Origin: Lepturacanthus savala
Taxonomy: Eukaryota > Chordata > Actinopteri > Scombriformes > Trichiuridae
Direction: 5' to 3'
NCBI GenBank assembly: GCA_030544235.1
Contig: CM060478.1
Coordinates: forward strand, 26,683,727 to 26,747,726
DNA length: 64,000 nucleotides
Shown here: piece by piece, positions 47,335 to 57,386 of the stretch
Layout: each line of letters opens with the position of its first letter
How positions within the stretch are numbered: position 1 is the stretch's first letter
Notes under the pieces: generated by a model
Told to the model about the DNA's origin: nothing
The model's database searches: none
What the model saw: only the letters and a program-made list of their open reading frames with translations
Program-made: the position numbers and the translations under genes

Positions 47335-49662
47335 ATGCGACCCCGAGGGGCCCATTATGACCCGAGATGGACCAAGACCAAGCTGATGGTGGGAGTTGTA
47401 GGAGTGGTGACGGTGTTGGCCATCCTGTATCATTTGGGGGATCTCCCCTGGGAACAAAAACATCTTCGCATTAGTTATATAACTACAAGAGTCTACAATC
47501 AGAGTTGCTGGGAGGTGAACAGTGAAGTAACAGTCTTAAACAACCCAAAACCAGAAGAAAATGAGACCAGTCTGACAAACCTGCTGCAGAATCTTCGAAT
47601 TTTAAACACCTCCAGCCAAACGGCACTGCTTAAAAAGCAGTTTAATTTGACTGAAAACGACAATGAAACCCTCAGCATTTGGTTAAACTTATGGGGGAAC
47701 AACACATCTAGAAAAATCCTAGAAGCCGTAGTAGGATCCAAAGAAAAGATTCTACTATATTGGCTGAACCTAATCAGTAATGAAACCCGACACACCCAAG
47801 TAAATTGGATCCAGATAGATGGACAGAGCCCTGACTGGTACTACACCAAGACATGTGTAAAGAACGACCAAGAGCCGAATGTTACATACTGGAAGGAAGA
47901 GGTGGTGCAGCCGGCCTCACATCAAGTGAAGAGGTGCCATACATCTATCCCAAAACCTGATGGATTTTTGGGCAATTTGAATCTAAAATGTGAACATCGA
48001 CCCAAGAGGCCCGAGGTCGAGTGGGCGAGGAATGACACCGGGAACGTGACGGGGGCCGAAGACGCGGCGACAGCTGAGGGTACTCCGGCACCAATCCTCG
48101 AGGTGCCAACTACCAACACCCGACCAATCCTAAGCAGGCTCCAGAAATGTCTAAAAGAAAAGGCATTCAAACTCGATCCATGCATGTGGAACTTAGGGCC
48201 CCTCATGTGCCAGGGTCAAAATTATTTAACTCTGAGCATGGTAAAAGAAGAAACAGCAGCATTGATGCCTGAAGCTATGTTAGCAAGATGGATAACACAC
48301 GAAGACTGGTTGAATGATACCCTGCCATGGGTATGGAAGAAGGGGGTTATCCATCTGAGAGGAAGCTACAAGGTGTTAATGCCTGCCAAAGGAGGTGATT
48401 TGATAGAACCTTCAAAAAATGAGATGTATGTACAACGCCTGCCGACCCCAGATGACCTGTGGTCAGTACCAAAAGAAGATTTTAAGAAGATTGACGAATG
48501 TGCAGTTAATAGAATGGTCAGCAACCTTGACGGCACAGAGTTTGAAACGGGTGCAGGGGCTAAATACCCCTGGGTTACACCTAGATGTGACATCAATCAA
48601 GTGAGTGCCTGGCAGTCGGGAAACTGGCGCTACAACTGTTCAAAAGTCAAGAAACACAAAACTCTTAAAGGGACGCTGCAAGCCTGGGTGGAACATTTCT
48701 ACCGAGTTACCGAACGCACTTGGTGGGGGCTGCAGCAAGAAGAAATAGAAGAATGGGTCGTACCATGTCTAAATCGATCTGACAACTATTGGGTGAAGTA
48801 TCAGTACCTGGCTACAGTCTATTCCCTGGGCGATGGGCTTGCAGAGTGGTATCTGGGAACGGGCATGAGGCCTCAACTCACTGTCAGTCCTAGACCATGG
48901 AAAATGACATGTGATTCATCCAACACCACCTGTAACATTGAACTAGCCAGCAGGCCTTGCGGGGAAATACCAGGTTGGGAAAGTACCTGTGACAAATGGT
49001 ATGAGGAGAAGTACGGTGCTTTCCGCCAGGGAACTAAGTGGGTGAGAAGCAACACACATGTAAGAAGAAATTTGACCCGCGCTACCAACGAACCTGTTTG
49101 GCAGAGATCAACCAACTCATTGTCCCAAGGGTGCGCTAAAATGCTGTTAGGCCAGATGGCTGATTGGAAGAGGGTGACGGGCCAGATCATACCTTTCGTC
49201 GGCGAAGCAGAACGAAGCAGAATGGAAGGTCATGCCTTCCGTAAAGGTCTTTGTGAAGGCAAAGAGATAGAGGGGTATGAATGGCTGGGCCCAAACAAAA
49301 TGTATAACAACGGGACGTGTGAACAGCCTCACGAGGGATGGCTGCACTGTGGAGACCACGAATGCACCGTCGCTGAACTCTGGGGGCGCACTGTTCTCGA
49401 AAGCATTGAAGAAATCCCTAAAGAAATTGTTGAAAAAGTGGAAGAAGGTGCCACCCAAATTTATGAGCAACTGTCGGGCCTGGCCCAAAAGTTGGTGCTG
49501 TACCTGTTGATGGGGCTAGGAATTGTAATCCTATGCCTTCTGATACTGGGGTGTGTCAAATTGATCGTCACGTCCACCATTGAGCGACGAGAAGTGAGAC
49601 CGCCCCGGATGGGGGAGGAGCTAAGACTCCTCCTACTGGAGGAGGAGCCAAACCCCCGATAA
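47335..49662 (+). CDS. env: envelope glycoprotein
   Basis: 775 aa, single open frame. Residues 1-16 are basic and polar. Residues 17-34 form a hydrophobic segment, so the N-terminus looks like a signal-anchor or leader peptide with a cytoplasmic tail, the arrangement known for foamy Env. The ectodomain has about a dozen N-glycosylation sequons (for example NQS, NNTS, NVT, NDT, NCS, NRS, NTT, NLT, NGT) and many Cys. Residues 720-745 form the membrane anchor, followed by a 30-residue acidic/Pro tail with no KKxx retrieval signal. The only R-x-K-R site is R222-P-K-R225, with Arg at the next position. No clear furin site separates a surface and a transmembrane subunit near the middle. It is shorter than foamy Env (about 980 aa). 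Called from position and topology. No homologue was compared. Confidence 0.85.
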   Translation: MRPRGAHYDPRWTKTKLMVGVVGVVTVLAILYHLGDLPWEQKHLRISYITTRVYNQSCWEVNSEVTVLNNPKPEENETSLTNLLQNLRILNTSSQTALLKKQFNLTENDNETLSIWLNLWGNNTSRKILEAVVGSKEKILLYWLNLISNETRHTQVNWIQIDGQSPDWYYTKTCVKNDQEPNVTYWKEEVVQPASHQVKRCHTSIPKPDGFLGNLNLKCEHRPKRPEVEWARNDTGNVTGAEDAATAEGTPAPILEVPTTNTRPILSRLQKCLKEKAFKLDPCMWNLGPLMCQGQNYLTLSMVKEETAALMPEAMLARWITHEDWLNDTLPWVWKKGVIHLRGSYKVLMPAKGGDLIEPSKNEMYVQRLPTPDDLWSVPKEDFKKIDECAVNRMVSNLDGTEFETGAGAKYPWVTPRCDINQVSAWQSGNWRYNCSKVKKHKTLKGTLQAWVEHFYRVTERTWWGLQQEEIEEWVVPCLNRSDNYWVKYQYLATVYSLGDGLAEWYLGTGMRPQLTVSPRPWKMTCDSSNTTCNIELASRPCGEIPGWESTCDKWYEEKYGAFRQGTKWVRSNTHVRRNLTRATNEPVWQRSTNSLSQGCAKMLLGQMADWKRVTGQIIPFVGEAERSRMEGHAFRKGLCEGKEIEGYEWLGPNKMYNNGTCEQPHEGWLHCGDHECTVAELWGRTVLESIEEIPKEIVEKVEEGATQIYEQLSGLAQKLVLYLLMGLGIVILCLLILGCVKLIVTSTIERREVRPPRMGEELRLLLLEEEPNPR

Positions 49663-49735
49663 ATGTGCCGGCGCGGTAGCGCTAGGCTCATTCCGAGCTT
49701 CGACTTTGAGCAGCAACCACCACCAAGAGGCAACT

Positions 49736-50509
49736 ATGACATCGGCTACAGCAGTTCCATGCTCCGGAGAATACACCGCCGTGACCCAATGGACCACGAC
49801 CTGGGGCATTATATCCAACTCAAGCGTACCGGCTCCAACTGAAGTATGTACCGCTGAGTTTGTGGTGATGGAAACGATATGGTTGCTGTTCTGTTGCACC
49901 GGACCCTGGAGAAGAACCTACGGGGTCCGTATACTCTGTCTGCTTGAGGGCATGGCACATGTGGTGGTTAACATCGTGTTGAGAGGCCAGTACATCCACA
50001 CTACATCGTGGTTTATGGCCTTTATCCTGAGCCGCATGAGAATTGACACCACCCGGAGAGGCCTTGAGAGAGGGGTGCTGCTGTTTGTATGGCTGGCCGC
50101 TGACCTGACTTCCCTGGTATCGAAACCCATGTACTGGGCTAATCTGGTCTACGAAGGCCTATTGGTGATAAGCCTGTTGGCATACATGGCCTCCCAAGTT
50201 CATCAGCTACGTGGAAAACAGGCCGGCCTCTGGGTGTTCAAATTAGTCCGGCTCTGTGTCTGGTCTCTAGGTTGGGGAGCTGTCAGCCTGTTATGCCTGC
50301 TAGGAATGACCAGCAATCTCCCTTTGATTGTATGGTTTATCCTGTACGGGTACTTATTCCCCGGGCCAGAGCCAGTAGACCATGTGTGCGGAGCAGAGCA
50401 GCAGACTGAGATAGCACGGCGCAAAACCATGTCCAAAAGCTGTGAACATGTCATAGAGAACCCCTATGAGGGGTTGCCTGGCGCTCACATAACCATAACA
50501 TCGGTGTGA
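49736..50509 (+). CDS. accessory ORF3, multi-pass membrane protein
   Basis: 257 aa from the ATG at 49736. The frame is open further upstream only from a TTG. It has six or so hydrophobic stretches: about 41-56, 64-82, 113-129, 136-155, 167-191 and 195-209, with a shorter one at 91-99. The short loops contain Arg (RMRIDTTRRGLER). One sequon, NSS, is at 28-30 in the N-terminal part. The soluble C-terminal tail is about 48 residues and ends ITSV, a class I PDZ-binding type ending. No family recognised. A polytopic protein encoded after env is exceptional in retroviruses. Capture of a host membrane protein gene is possible but not shown. It lies 73 nt after env and would need its own spliced RNA. 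Confidence 0.75.
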   Translation: MTSATAVPCSGEYTAVTQWTTTWGIISNSSVPAPTEVCTAEFVVMETIWLLFCCTGPWRRTYGVRILCLLEGMAHVVVNIVLRGQYIHTTSWFMAFILSRMRIDTTRRGLERGVLLFVWLAADLTSLVSKPMYWANLVYEGLLVISLLAYMASQVHQLRGKQAGLWVFKLVRLCVWSLGWGAVSLLCLLGMTSNLPLIVWFILYGYLFPGPEPVDHVCGAEQQTEIARRKTMSKSCEHVIENPYEGLPGAHITITSV

Positions 50510-50589
50510 GACAGTTGCTGCCAAAGAAGAAACTCATGCTTGCTTCGCTGTAACGCAAAAACTAGTATATTAAAAGTAATCAAGTAACC

Positions 50590-50604
50590 TACTGTATTTT
50601 TCAG
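50590..50604 (+). promoter_or_regulatory. putative splice acceptor for ORF4
   Basis: TACTGTATTTTTCAG is a pyrimidine-rich tract followed by CAG at 50602-50604. The ORF4 frame is open from 50566 and has no ATG until 50722, so an upstream exon could join here. Confidence 0.5.
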
Positions 50605-51756
50605 CCGCTGCCCCACTGCAGTCAACGCCACTGCCAGAGAGACCTGAGATGGGGCCTAAATCTATGGGTCACCGAAGAAGGGGTCAAGTGCAAGCGATGC
50701 ATCAAAGAAAGAGAGAAGGAGATGATCGTTGGCATCCTCAGATACCCTGGTGACACTGACCTTGGGCCTGACAGCGGAGACATTCTGATGGTTCTCGAAG
50801 CGCATGCTACATGCACCTGGCAGTCAGTGAGTCAACCAAAAGGATATCACTGGGTCAACATCAGACCAGGCTGCTACGGCAGGGCAGAATACTGCCCTGT
50901 GACGGTTAAAAAATGGTCCATACCAAGATCATATCATCAGGTGGCGTCCACGGTTCATCTTCCCAATGGGGCGATGATAGATCACTTCATCTACAATCCC
51001 GGAGAGCAGTTCTGGGTCAAAAACCGAATCAAAACGGTTATGCTACGGGGGAAAAGATTTCCTGAACCAAACAAAGTTGAAGAAATAAAAAATACCGCAA
51101 TTGAAGAATACCATCGAGTCCGTGGAGGGGGTGTCGCTAGAGGCGCAAATCCGGACATCTATGGTAACAAAATAAATGCCTTTTGGCACAGAGGTCACCA
51201 CAGGGGTCACCACAGGGGTTACTACCGAGGAGGAGGCAGAGGTGACAAAAAACCCCATGAGTTCAAAACATTTCATCAAGAAGCCATGAAAAAGCCTCAT
51301 TTGAGCTCAAATGTGAGGCCTTACATCCGCCAATGGGTACAAAGAAGAGCAAGAAGGTCAGCAACCGAGGTCAGACCTCCACCAGAACCTGAAATGCCTG
51401 TACTAACACCAGAGGTCGAACACCCTCTGGTGTTCAAACCAAGTATTATGAACAGATTGGGCCCTGAAATAAACCCAAGTCCAATGAGAGAAATGAGATA
51501 TCCTCAAATTGAAATCATCGATGAATCCGAAGATGAAGACCAACCAAGATATACTACAGTCATAAAGAGCCCCCCTGCACCTGAGACGGTAAAAACAGAA
51601 GAAGTGTTCGACGTCGACGCATGGAAGTCAATGTCTCCCATTCCGGACCTGAACGAGGTTTCAACATCGGTCGAGAGGGTCGAGAGAGGAAGGGAGGACG
51701 AGCTGCCAAAACCTGCCAAAATACGGAGCTGGAGGCTGAGAAGAACCATACAGTAA
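50605..51756 (+). CDS. accessory ORF4, Cys cluster plus RGG-type box, extends into the LTR
   Basis: From the first ATG (50722) the protein has 344 aa. If the acceptor at 50604 is used, 39 more residues precede it and carry C-x4-C..C-x2-C (HCSQRHC and KCKRC), a likely zinc site. I give the longer extent for this reason. Residues 156-174 (ATG numbering) are HRGHHRGHHRGYYRGGGRG, an RGG/RGH box typical of RNA-binding proteins. The tail is Pro-rich with an acidic patch (IDESEDEDQPRY). The PPT encodes RGGG within the frame, and the last 207 codons lie in the 3' LTR, so the 5' LTR carries a headless copy. Position matches the foamy bel genes, which include the transcriptional activator. A transactivator or RNA-binding role is inference. 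No Tas homology is evident. Confidence 0.72.
   Translation, partial: PLPHCSQRHCQRDLRWGLNLWVTEEGVKCKRCIKEREKEMIVGILRYPGDTDLGPDSGDILMVLEAHATCTWQSVSQPKGYHWVNIRPGCYGRAEYCPVTVKKWSIPRSYHQVASTVHLPNGAMIDHFIYNPGEQFWVKNRIKTVMLRGKRFPEPNKVEEIKNTAIEEYHRVRGGGVARGANPDIYGNKINAFWHRGHHRGHHRGYYRGGGRGDKKPHEFKTFHQEAMKKPHLSSNVRPYIRQWVQRRARRSATEVRPPPEPEMPVLTPEVEHPLVFKPSIMNRLGPEINPSPMREMRYPQIEIIDESEDEDQPRYTTVIKSPPAPETVKTEEVFDVDAWKSMSPIPDLNEVSTSVERVERGREDELPKPAKIRSWRLRRTIQ
51124..51131 (+). promoter_or_regulatory. polypurine tract
   Basis: GGAGGGGG directly abuts the 3' LTR, as needed for plus-strand priming. It is short, and it lies inside ORF4. Confidence 0.8.
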
Positions 51757-53393
51757 GAAGAGGCCAGGAGGGTGATTAAAGAGTTTAAAGTGTATTGTGA
51801 GTATATAAAAATATTATTGAAATCATTGTGTGTTATGATCAGATGTAAGGTTAAAGAGAAAGATAAAGATTGTTGACATTTTAACACCATAGGTTCCATT
51901 TGTATGAGATTTGGTAAAATCTAACATGTGAGAAATGTGTTAAATGTTAAAGGCCTTGAGACAGAGGAACTAGTATAAAGTAGTAGGATCTATGATTTGT
52001 TTCATATAATCATTGTAACTAAGCTAATGATAAGACAAACAAATGATTAATAAGTACTAATAAGATATGGAAATGTAATAAGAATGAAGTTATGAAGTAT
52101 CAAATGTAATAAAAGTGTGATTTAAATGTTGAATGTATAAAAGATAGATCACGAGTTTAATAGGGAAGTGAGAATTGCAGAGGGAAGCACTTTCCAGCAG
52201 ATACAGACGGCGTGTTTAACAGGAGGCTCGGAACCTTATTGTTGTTATGCAAAATTGCGTAATACTGGAAACTTATTTATGCCTACTGCTTTAGTTTTGA
52301 CAAAATGTCATGAACCGACATACCTAATATGGGTTGACCATTTGGTCTTGTTCTGATGAGTTGACAGAAGCATAGCCAAGACGTCACTCTGTTGGTAAAA
52401 AAGGTGCTTTCCACAGCAGTTCTTATCCACCAATGAAGTTGTGTTTGACCAAATAAGGGACAGCTAGAAAAGTATATAAACCCTAGATTTTTAGTCCAAA
52501 ACAGCTCTTTTTGGGTTGCATGGGGACACTGCGACACTCTGAACAAAGAAGCTACATCGACAAAGAAAATCTGAAGATTCTTTTTATGCTACAAAGCAAC
52601 AGGCTAATGGCCTTTGGCCATTAGCAATTTTTATCCAGATCCAGATCGGGTTATGAGCTGGAGCTCATATACCAAACGCCATTCCAAAGACTCTGAACTC
52701 AAACTTTTCTTCAAACATCTACGAAGATTGCTCCAACTCTGACAAAGCTGTCTTCCAGATCAAGGGGATTTGTGAGTAGTACAGGTTAGGGAATTTAGAG
52801 ATAGGTTAGGGAAAGAGATATATTTTGTTGATTGATTTTTGATTTTATAACCCTTTTTACTTATTTTATTTTTGCTCTGAGCTCTTGCATATCTTGAATA
52901 AAGCACTCTTTCTGCATTTAAAGTAAAAGACTACTAGTTTTCTTGTTTGATTACTTGGGTGTTTTTAAATGGTTACCCGCCTCTCCTCATTGATGTAAAA
53001 ATAATTAGTTCTGTGTACCTAAGTCAAGTCCATAGATGAAGGCTCTTGTAGGTTGATCTAGACTCTGAAATTAATATTCCCTTAACAATAAAAGTATATT
53101 TATTGTTTAAATAAATTACCAGCAATTATAACAACTGTTACCATTTAGGAAGAAGCTGTCGTTAACTAAGGGGTTTTCACCAGGTATTTCTATTATCAGG
53201 CAATAGGGGTACAGGTGTTAAGGTAGAGGGAAATCCTTAGGAGGTAGACAGTTAGCAGGCTGGGCGAATTCTTCCGCCCCAGCCAAAAGTTAATAAATCA
53301 GAATCCTGTCCGTGTGTCTCCAAGCAGGCTGATTTCATACCACTTTAAGGTGTGGCTGGCCTGGTGTTCCTGTACCGGAGTTCCAGGGTAACA
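51132..53393 (+). repeat. 3' LTR
   Basis: 2,262 bp, same length as the 5' LTR, at a constant offset of 15,529. No mismatch was found in the lines compared (start, R region, end). It holds the last 207 codons of ORF4, TATA at 52473-52479, and the poly(A) signal at 52897-52902. Confidence 0.95.
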
Positions 53394-53397
53394 CTTG
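53394..53397. repeat. target site duplication CTTG, right
   Basis: Matches 35599-35602. Confidence 0.85.
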
Positions 53398-53675
53398 CTG
53401 GCTGATCTTTGCTGCCAGAAAATGGACCACAAGTGCTCAAATCGCATCAAAACTAATGAGAAACAAATCACCATTGACGTGCCAATTTGGATTGAGTGGT
53501 CAGACATGCTACACTTTTTGCACCTATTTTGACTATTTTGGATGAAACAAAGTGAAATCTTCTTCTCTACCAAGGACATGTTCTGTAACATCCTTAATAA
53601 TACTGAAAACCAGACAGAGGTAAGTAGGCCACTAGTGGAGACAATGTTTGGTACCAATGAATAAATTTCATCTTG

Positions 53676-54195
53676 GTCTAGACCATATGTGTCAAACCCA
53701 AGGCTCGGGGGTCAAATCTGGTCCTCCACCTCATTTTCTGTGGCCCCTCCAGAGCTTCACGGACTTGTGTGATTTATTGAGAGATGGAAAGTGAATAAAT
53801 GTTTGAACTTAACAGAGACACACTGGTCACGTTGTCTTTGTACGACTTCGTTAACTCCAAAATCTTTTCTCAATCAGCCACGAAGGTTGTTTAAAAACCG
53901 GAAAGTTTATCCTTATTTTCCTTTGTTGAAGTACATCTGTCATTACTTTCTGGTACTTTCTATTCTTTAATATTTAGCATAACACAAAAGCATAGATTCA
54001 ACAAAAAACTTACAAAAAACTTAAAAACTCAGCAAATTGTCACCAGTATTACAAGTGGAGAGATAATTATCTAATATAATAACGTATATAATAATACATA
54101 GATACATATATATGATCTTTACAATTGTCCCTTTGAGGGAAACCAGAACACTGATGTGGCCCAGGAAGAAAGGGTTTGACTCGCCTGATCTAGAG
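53676..54195. mobile_element. hAT-like MITE
   Basis: The left end CATATGTGTCAAACCC (53684) and the right end, read inward, CAGGCGAGTCAAACCC (to 54187) form inverted termini. The flanking 8-mers GTCTAGAC and ATCTAGAG match at 6 of 8 positions, fitting an aged hAT 8-bp duplication. Typical subterminal words (CTCGGGGGTCAAATCTGG, GATGTGGCCC) are present. No transposase is encoded. Confidence 0.75.
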
Positions 54196-55562
54196 GGATA
54201 AAGTCCTAAGACATGGTATGTTTGCACGAGTTTTGACAGTGTTTCAATCACAGTTATGAAATGTAAACAGTAAACTAAGATTATGGCTTCTGGCAGCAAA
54301 GCAGTATTGCAGTGTGGTCACTCGGTGTGCTCTTATGTGATAAAAGTCCTTCTAGAAATGATGAAGAAAAGCAGAATTAGCAGACTGAGCCATCACAGTT
54401 ACCCAAATGCTGTTCGTGGTCCTTTGGCCCCTATATCCATTTCTCTAAAGCACTGTTTAATACCCTTTCACTCTACCTATATCCATCCATCTTTCACTTT
54501 ATTCCCCTTTCTCTCTGCATGCCTTTCCACCCCTGTCCCTTTTTAATGACTCTCTATCCCTTTATCATCCATTACTTTCTCCTCCATTCATCCGTCCTTT
54601 GACCTCTGTCCATATTCCTGTCCATGATGGAGTGAACAAAGTATTGAATCTCTGGGATTACCGCTACAGGTTTCCTTTCCCTTATTTATTTCCTTCCCTC
54701 CTCTGTACAGTTGTTTTTAAAAAGAATATCTGTACCATTCCTCTACACTAATGTCTCATTTTCTTCCTGAGGGATTGTCTGTCGGTTAGAGAAGACACAG
54801 AGCTTTTTGTCAACTGTTAGTGATGTAATCTATGCTGCGATGTGAAGAATTTGTCTGTGGTTAAATAGATTGGACACAAGGCTTGCAAAGGGAAAAATCC
54901 CTTATTGGAGAGGAAGGCATGATGGCATGAGAGAGCAAGAGAAGAAAAGACAAGGAGAGGTAGCCTGGTCCATCTCACCTCCAGGCCTTTACACACAGGG
55001 AGCATTTTTTGTGTGTGAGTAATTCACTCATCAATGTACTTTTTTTTTTTCCAAACTCATGTTTATTAAATGAGTTCTCTCACAGAATACAAATTTTACA
55101 CAGTAAAAGTTTACATCATATTTTTCGGTCTTGAGGTTGATTTTTGTGAGCTTATCTGTACTTTCTACTTCTTACATTATAAAAAATAGCCTTGTTACCC
55201 CTCTCTTTTATTCCTGGCTTGTTTTCATAACAAGTCTTGTGCCAAAAAATTATTTTCTGCCAGAAAGCAATTACTCATACGTTGGGAGTTAAAGGTCGTT
55301 TCTGCCTAAAAATCACTTAGTCAATCATCTTGTCAGTTGTTATTTTTAATAACAACCAATTTTAGAGGGACAATACAATATATAAAGTATATACTTCATA
55401 TATAAACTAATCATTTTAACATTTTATTATAACATTATAGTTATGGCCTTTATAATAATTTAGTTTTGGGGAGGTGTGGCCCCGTGGAAGTCTTTTTGTG
55501 AAAACCTTTGACACATCTGATCTTTGTAACACTAATGTTCTGAGCTGATCCAGAGTACTGGT

Positions 55563-55563
<1 letters not shown>

Positions 55564-55605
<42 letters not shown>
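55564..55605. repeat. (TA)n microsatellite
   Basis: Pure TA run of about 40 bp. Confidence 0.95.
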
Positions 55606-55607
<2 letters not shown>

Positions 55608-57337
55608 TCAGATTCTCAAGCTTCTCATTTTTGGCTGACACTGACTTTTACTTTCACAGTTTAGAAATGACAAATGTTGCCTGTAGCAGGTCATAGCAGT
55701 TGTTGAAGTTTAATGCTAAATCTGTCTCTAACTTGATGACAGGCCAACATTTAACTTGTCTGGTTAAAGTGGTCTCTGCAAGCCGGCGTCTCTCCCGTCA
55801 ATGTACAACCATGCAGTGGTGTTTCTTTCCTTGCAAGCAGTGTCCTTGTATTTCGAGCAACTCCCAACAGGATGATATATCTTCTCTACTAAATTGATTG
55901 CGTCAAGTCAATTTCAGGGCTCACATTCTCTCATTTAAATTTTCATTTAAACTTTTCACTTTAAATCATTTTGAACAAAACCCTTCAGGATATAAAATAA
56001 AATAAGTTTGTGAACAATTAGGTGTAAAAGGCTGCATCTGCTGTTTCAAAGTGTCCAAAATATGTTAAATCAAAATTAAGATTAAAAGGATCCACGTTGC
56101 ATTGGCAGATACCCAATGGTAAAGGACTTGGATTAGGATTGTACCAAAAACTTAATGGAAATTAAGTGTTCCTAATAAAATTCTTTATAAAAATGTAACT
56201 CAAGTGTTTCTGTGTTTTAAATATAGAAATAGGAAGAACAATAGATACAAATGTGCAATCACATGCACCTTATTGGTTATTGTCTTCATGCTTGAATTGA
56301 TCCCAGGTGTACAAATGAATAATTGTCAAGTAATTGCATTAGTGACATATAACATTATTATTTGCTTTGTACTAAAAAGGCTAAATTGATTGAAAACCAC
56401 ACCCACACTCAACATACAATATGAATTAAAAAACAAAGAGACAATACAAAATCATGACAATCAATGACAAGCTGTCTGAATCAGAGTTTCCATAGTAACA
56501 CTGTGACCACTGTCCATGAGATTATGTGACACATTAGATTCAGGCTTCCAAATTTCGTTTATCAGAAATCTTCCATTGTACCTGAAAAATGAAATAACAT
56601 TACACTAAATAACATTAGACATCAGAATGTCTAATGTTGTCCTTTGTCCTACAATGTTGCATTGAAATTGGACTCAGTTTTCTTAACTCGCCCAACCGTG
56701 TGAAGTCAATGGGACTTCCTGTCCCATTGACTGCCATGTTAACTCAGCTCTGAAGTTGAGTATCAAAAACAGATATTAGGGTGTTTTTTTATAAATTAAC
56801 ACAGCTTCTTTAGTTTAAATCTAAAGGTCCATGTCATACAGTATAGCATGTTATTGTGTTTTTTGTCATGCACACACGCACGCACACTATTTTTACCATT
56901 AACAAAATACAACCTGCAATGTCAGGCAGCGCAACATTTAATGGGCAAAACAAACCGATTGATTAGGAAACATGGGGACATGCTGTTAATAGATAAATGT
57001 GGCTTCTTCCTCCCACACCTCCCTTACTTGAGAATAATCATTAAAAACAACACACAAAACAATGGCTAGTGCATACACAAACACACACCATGGTAAAGGC
57101 AAGCACACATATACAGTCTACACTTTGGGAGTTGCACATGCACACACACGTGCGCACACATGTGCGCGCGCACACATACACACACACACATAGATTTCTG
57201 CTGTTAATTTTGCATATGGTGGCTGTGATCGATGAATGTTGGAACTAATGGTTATAAATGCATTAGCACCAAGACCTAATCAGCCAGACATGCACGTGCA
57301 CCCTCTATTACATAGTGTGTGCATATCTGCTCAAGTT

Positions 57338-57338
57338 T

Positions 57339-57384
<46 letters not shown>
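57338..57384. repeat. (CA)n microsatellite
   Basis: Pure CA run. The frame reading HTHTHT across it is an artefact. Confidence 0.95.

Positions 57385-57386
<2 letters not shown>

Larger units (their letters stand above)
35599..53397 (+). mobile_element. complete foamy-virus-like endogenous retrovirus
   Basis: A full provirus of 17,791 bp (35603-53393) between CTTG target duplications. It has two equal LTRs, PBS, gag, pol, two genes between pol and env, env, two genes after env, and a PPT. All large frames are open. RT motifs, the tRNA-Lys1,2 PBS, the 4-bp duplication and the absence of zinc knuckles in Gag suggest the foamy virus lineage and its fish relatives. The size is well above the 10-13 kb usual for retroviruses. 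Its GC content and purine-rich coding strand differ clearly from the AT-rich host flanks. Whether it is a described fish foamy-like ERV cannot be told without a database search. Confidence 0.95.
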
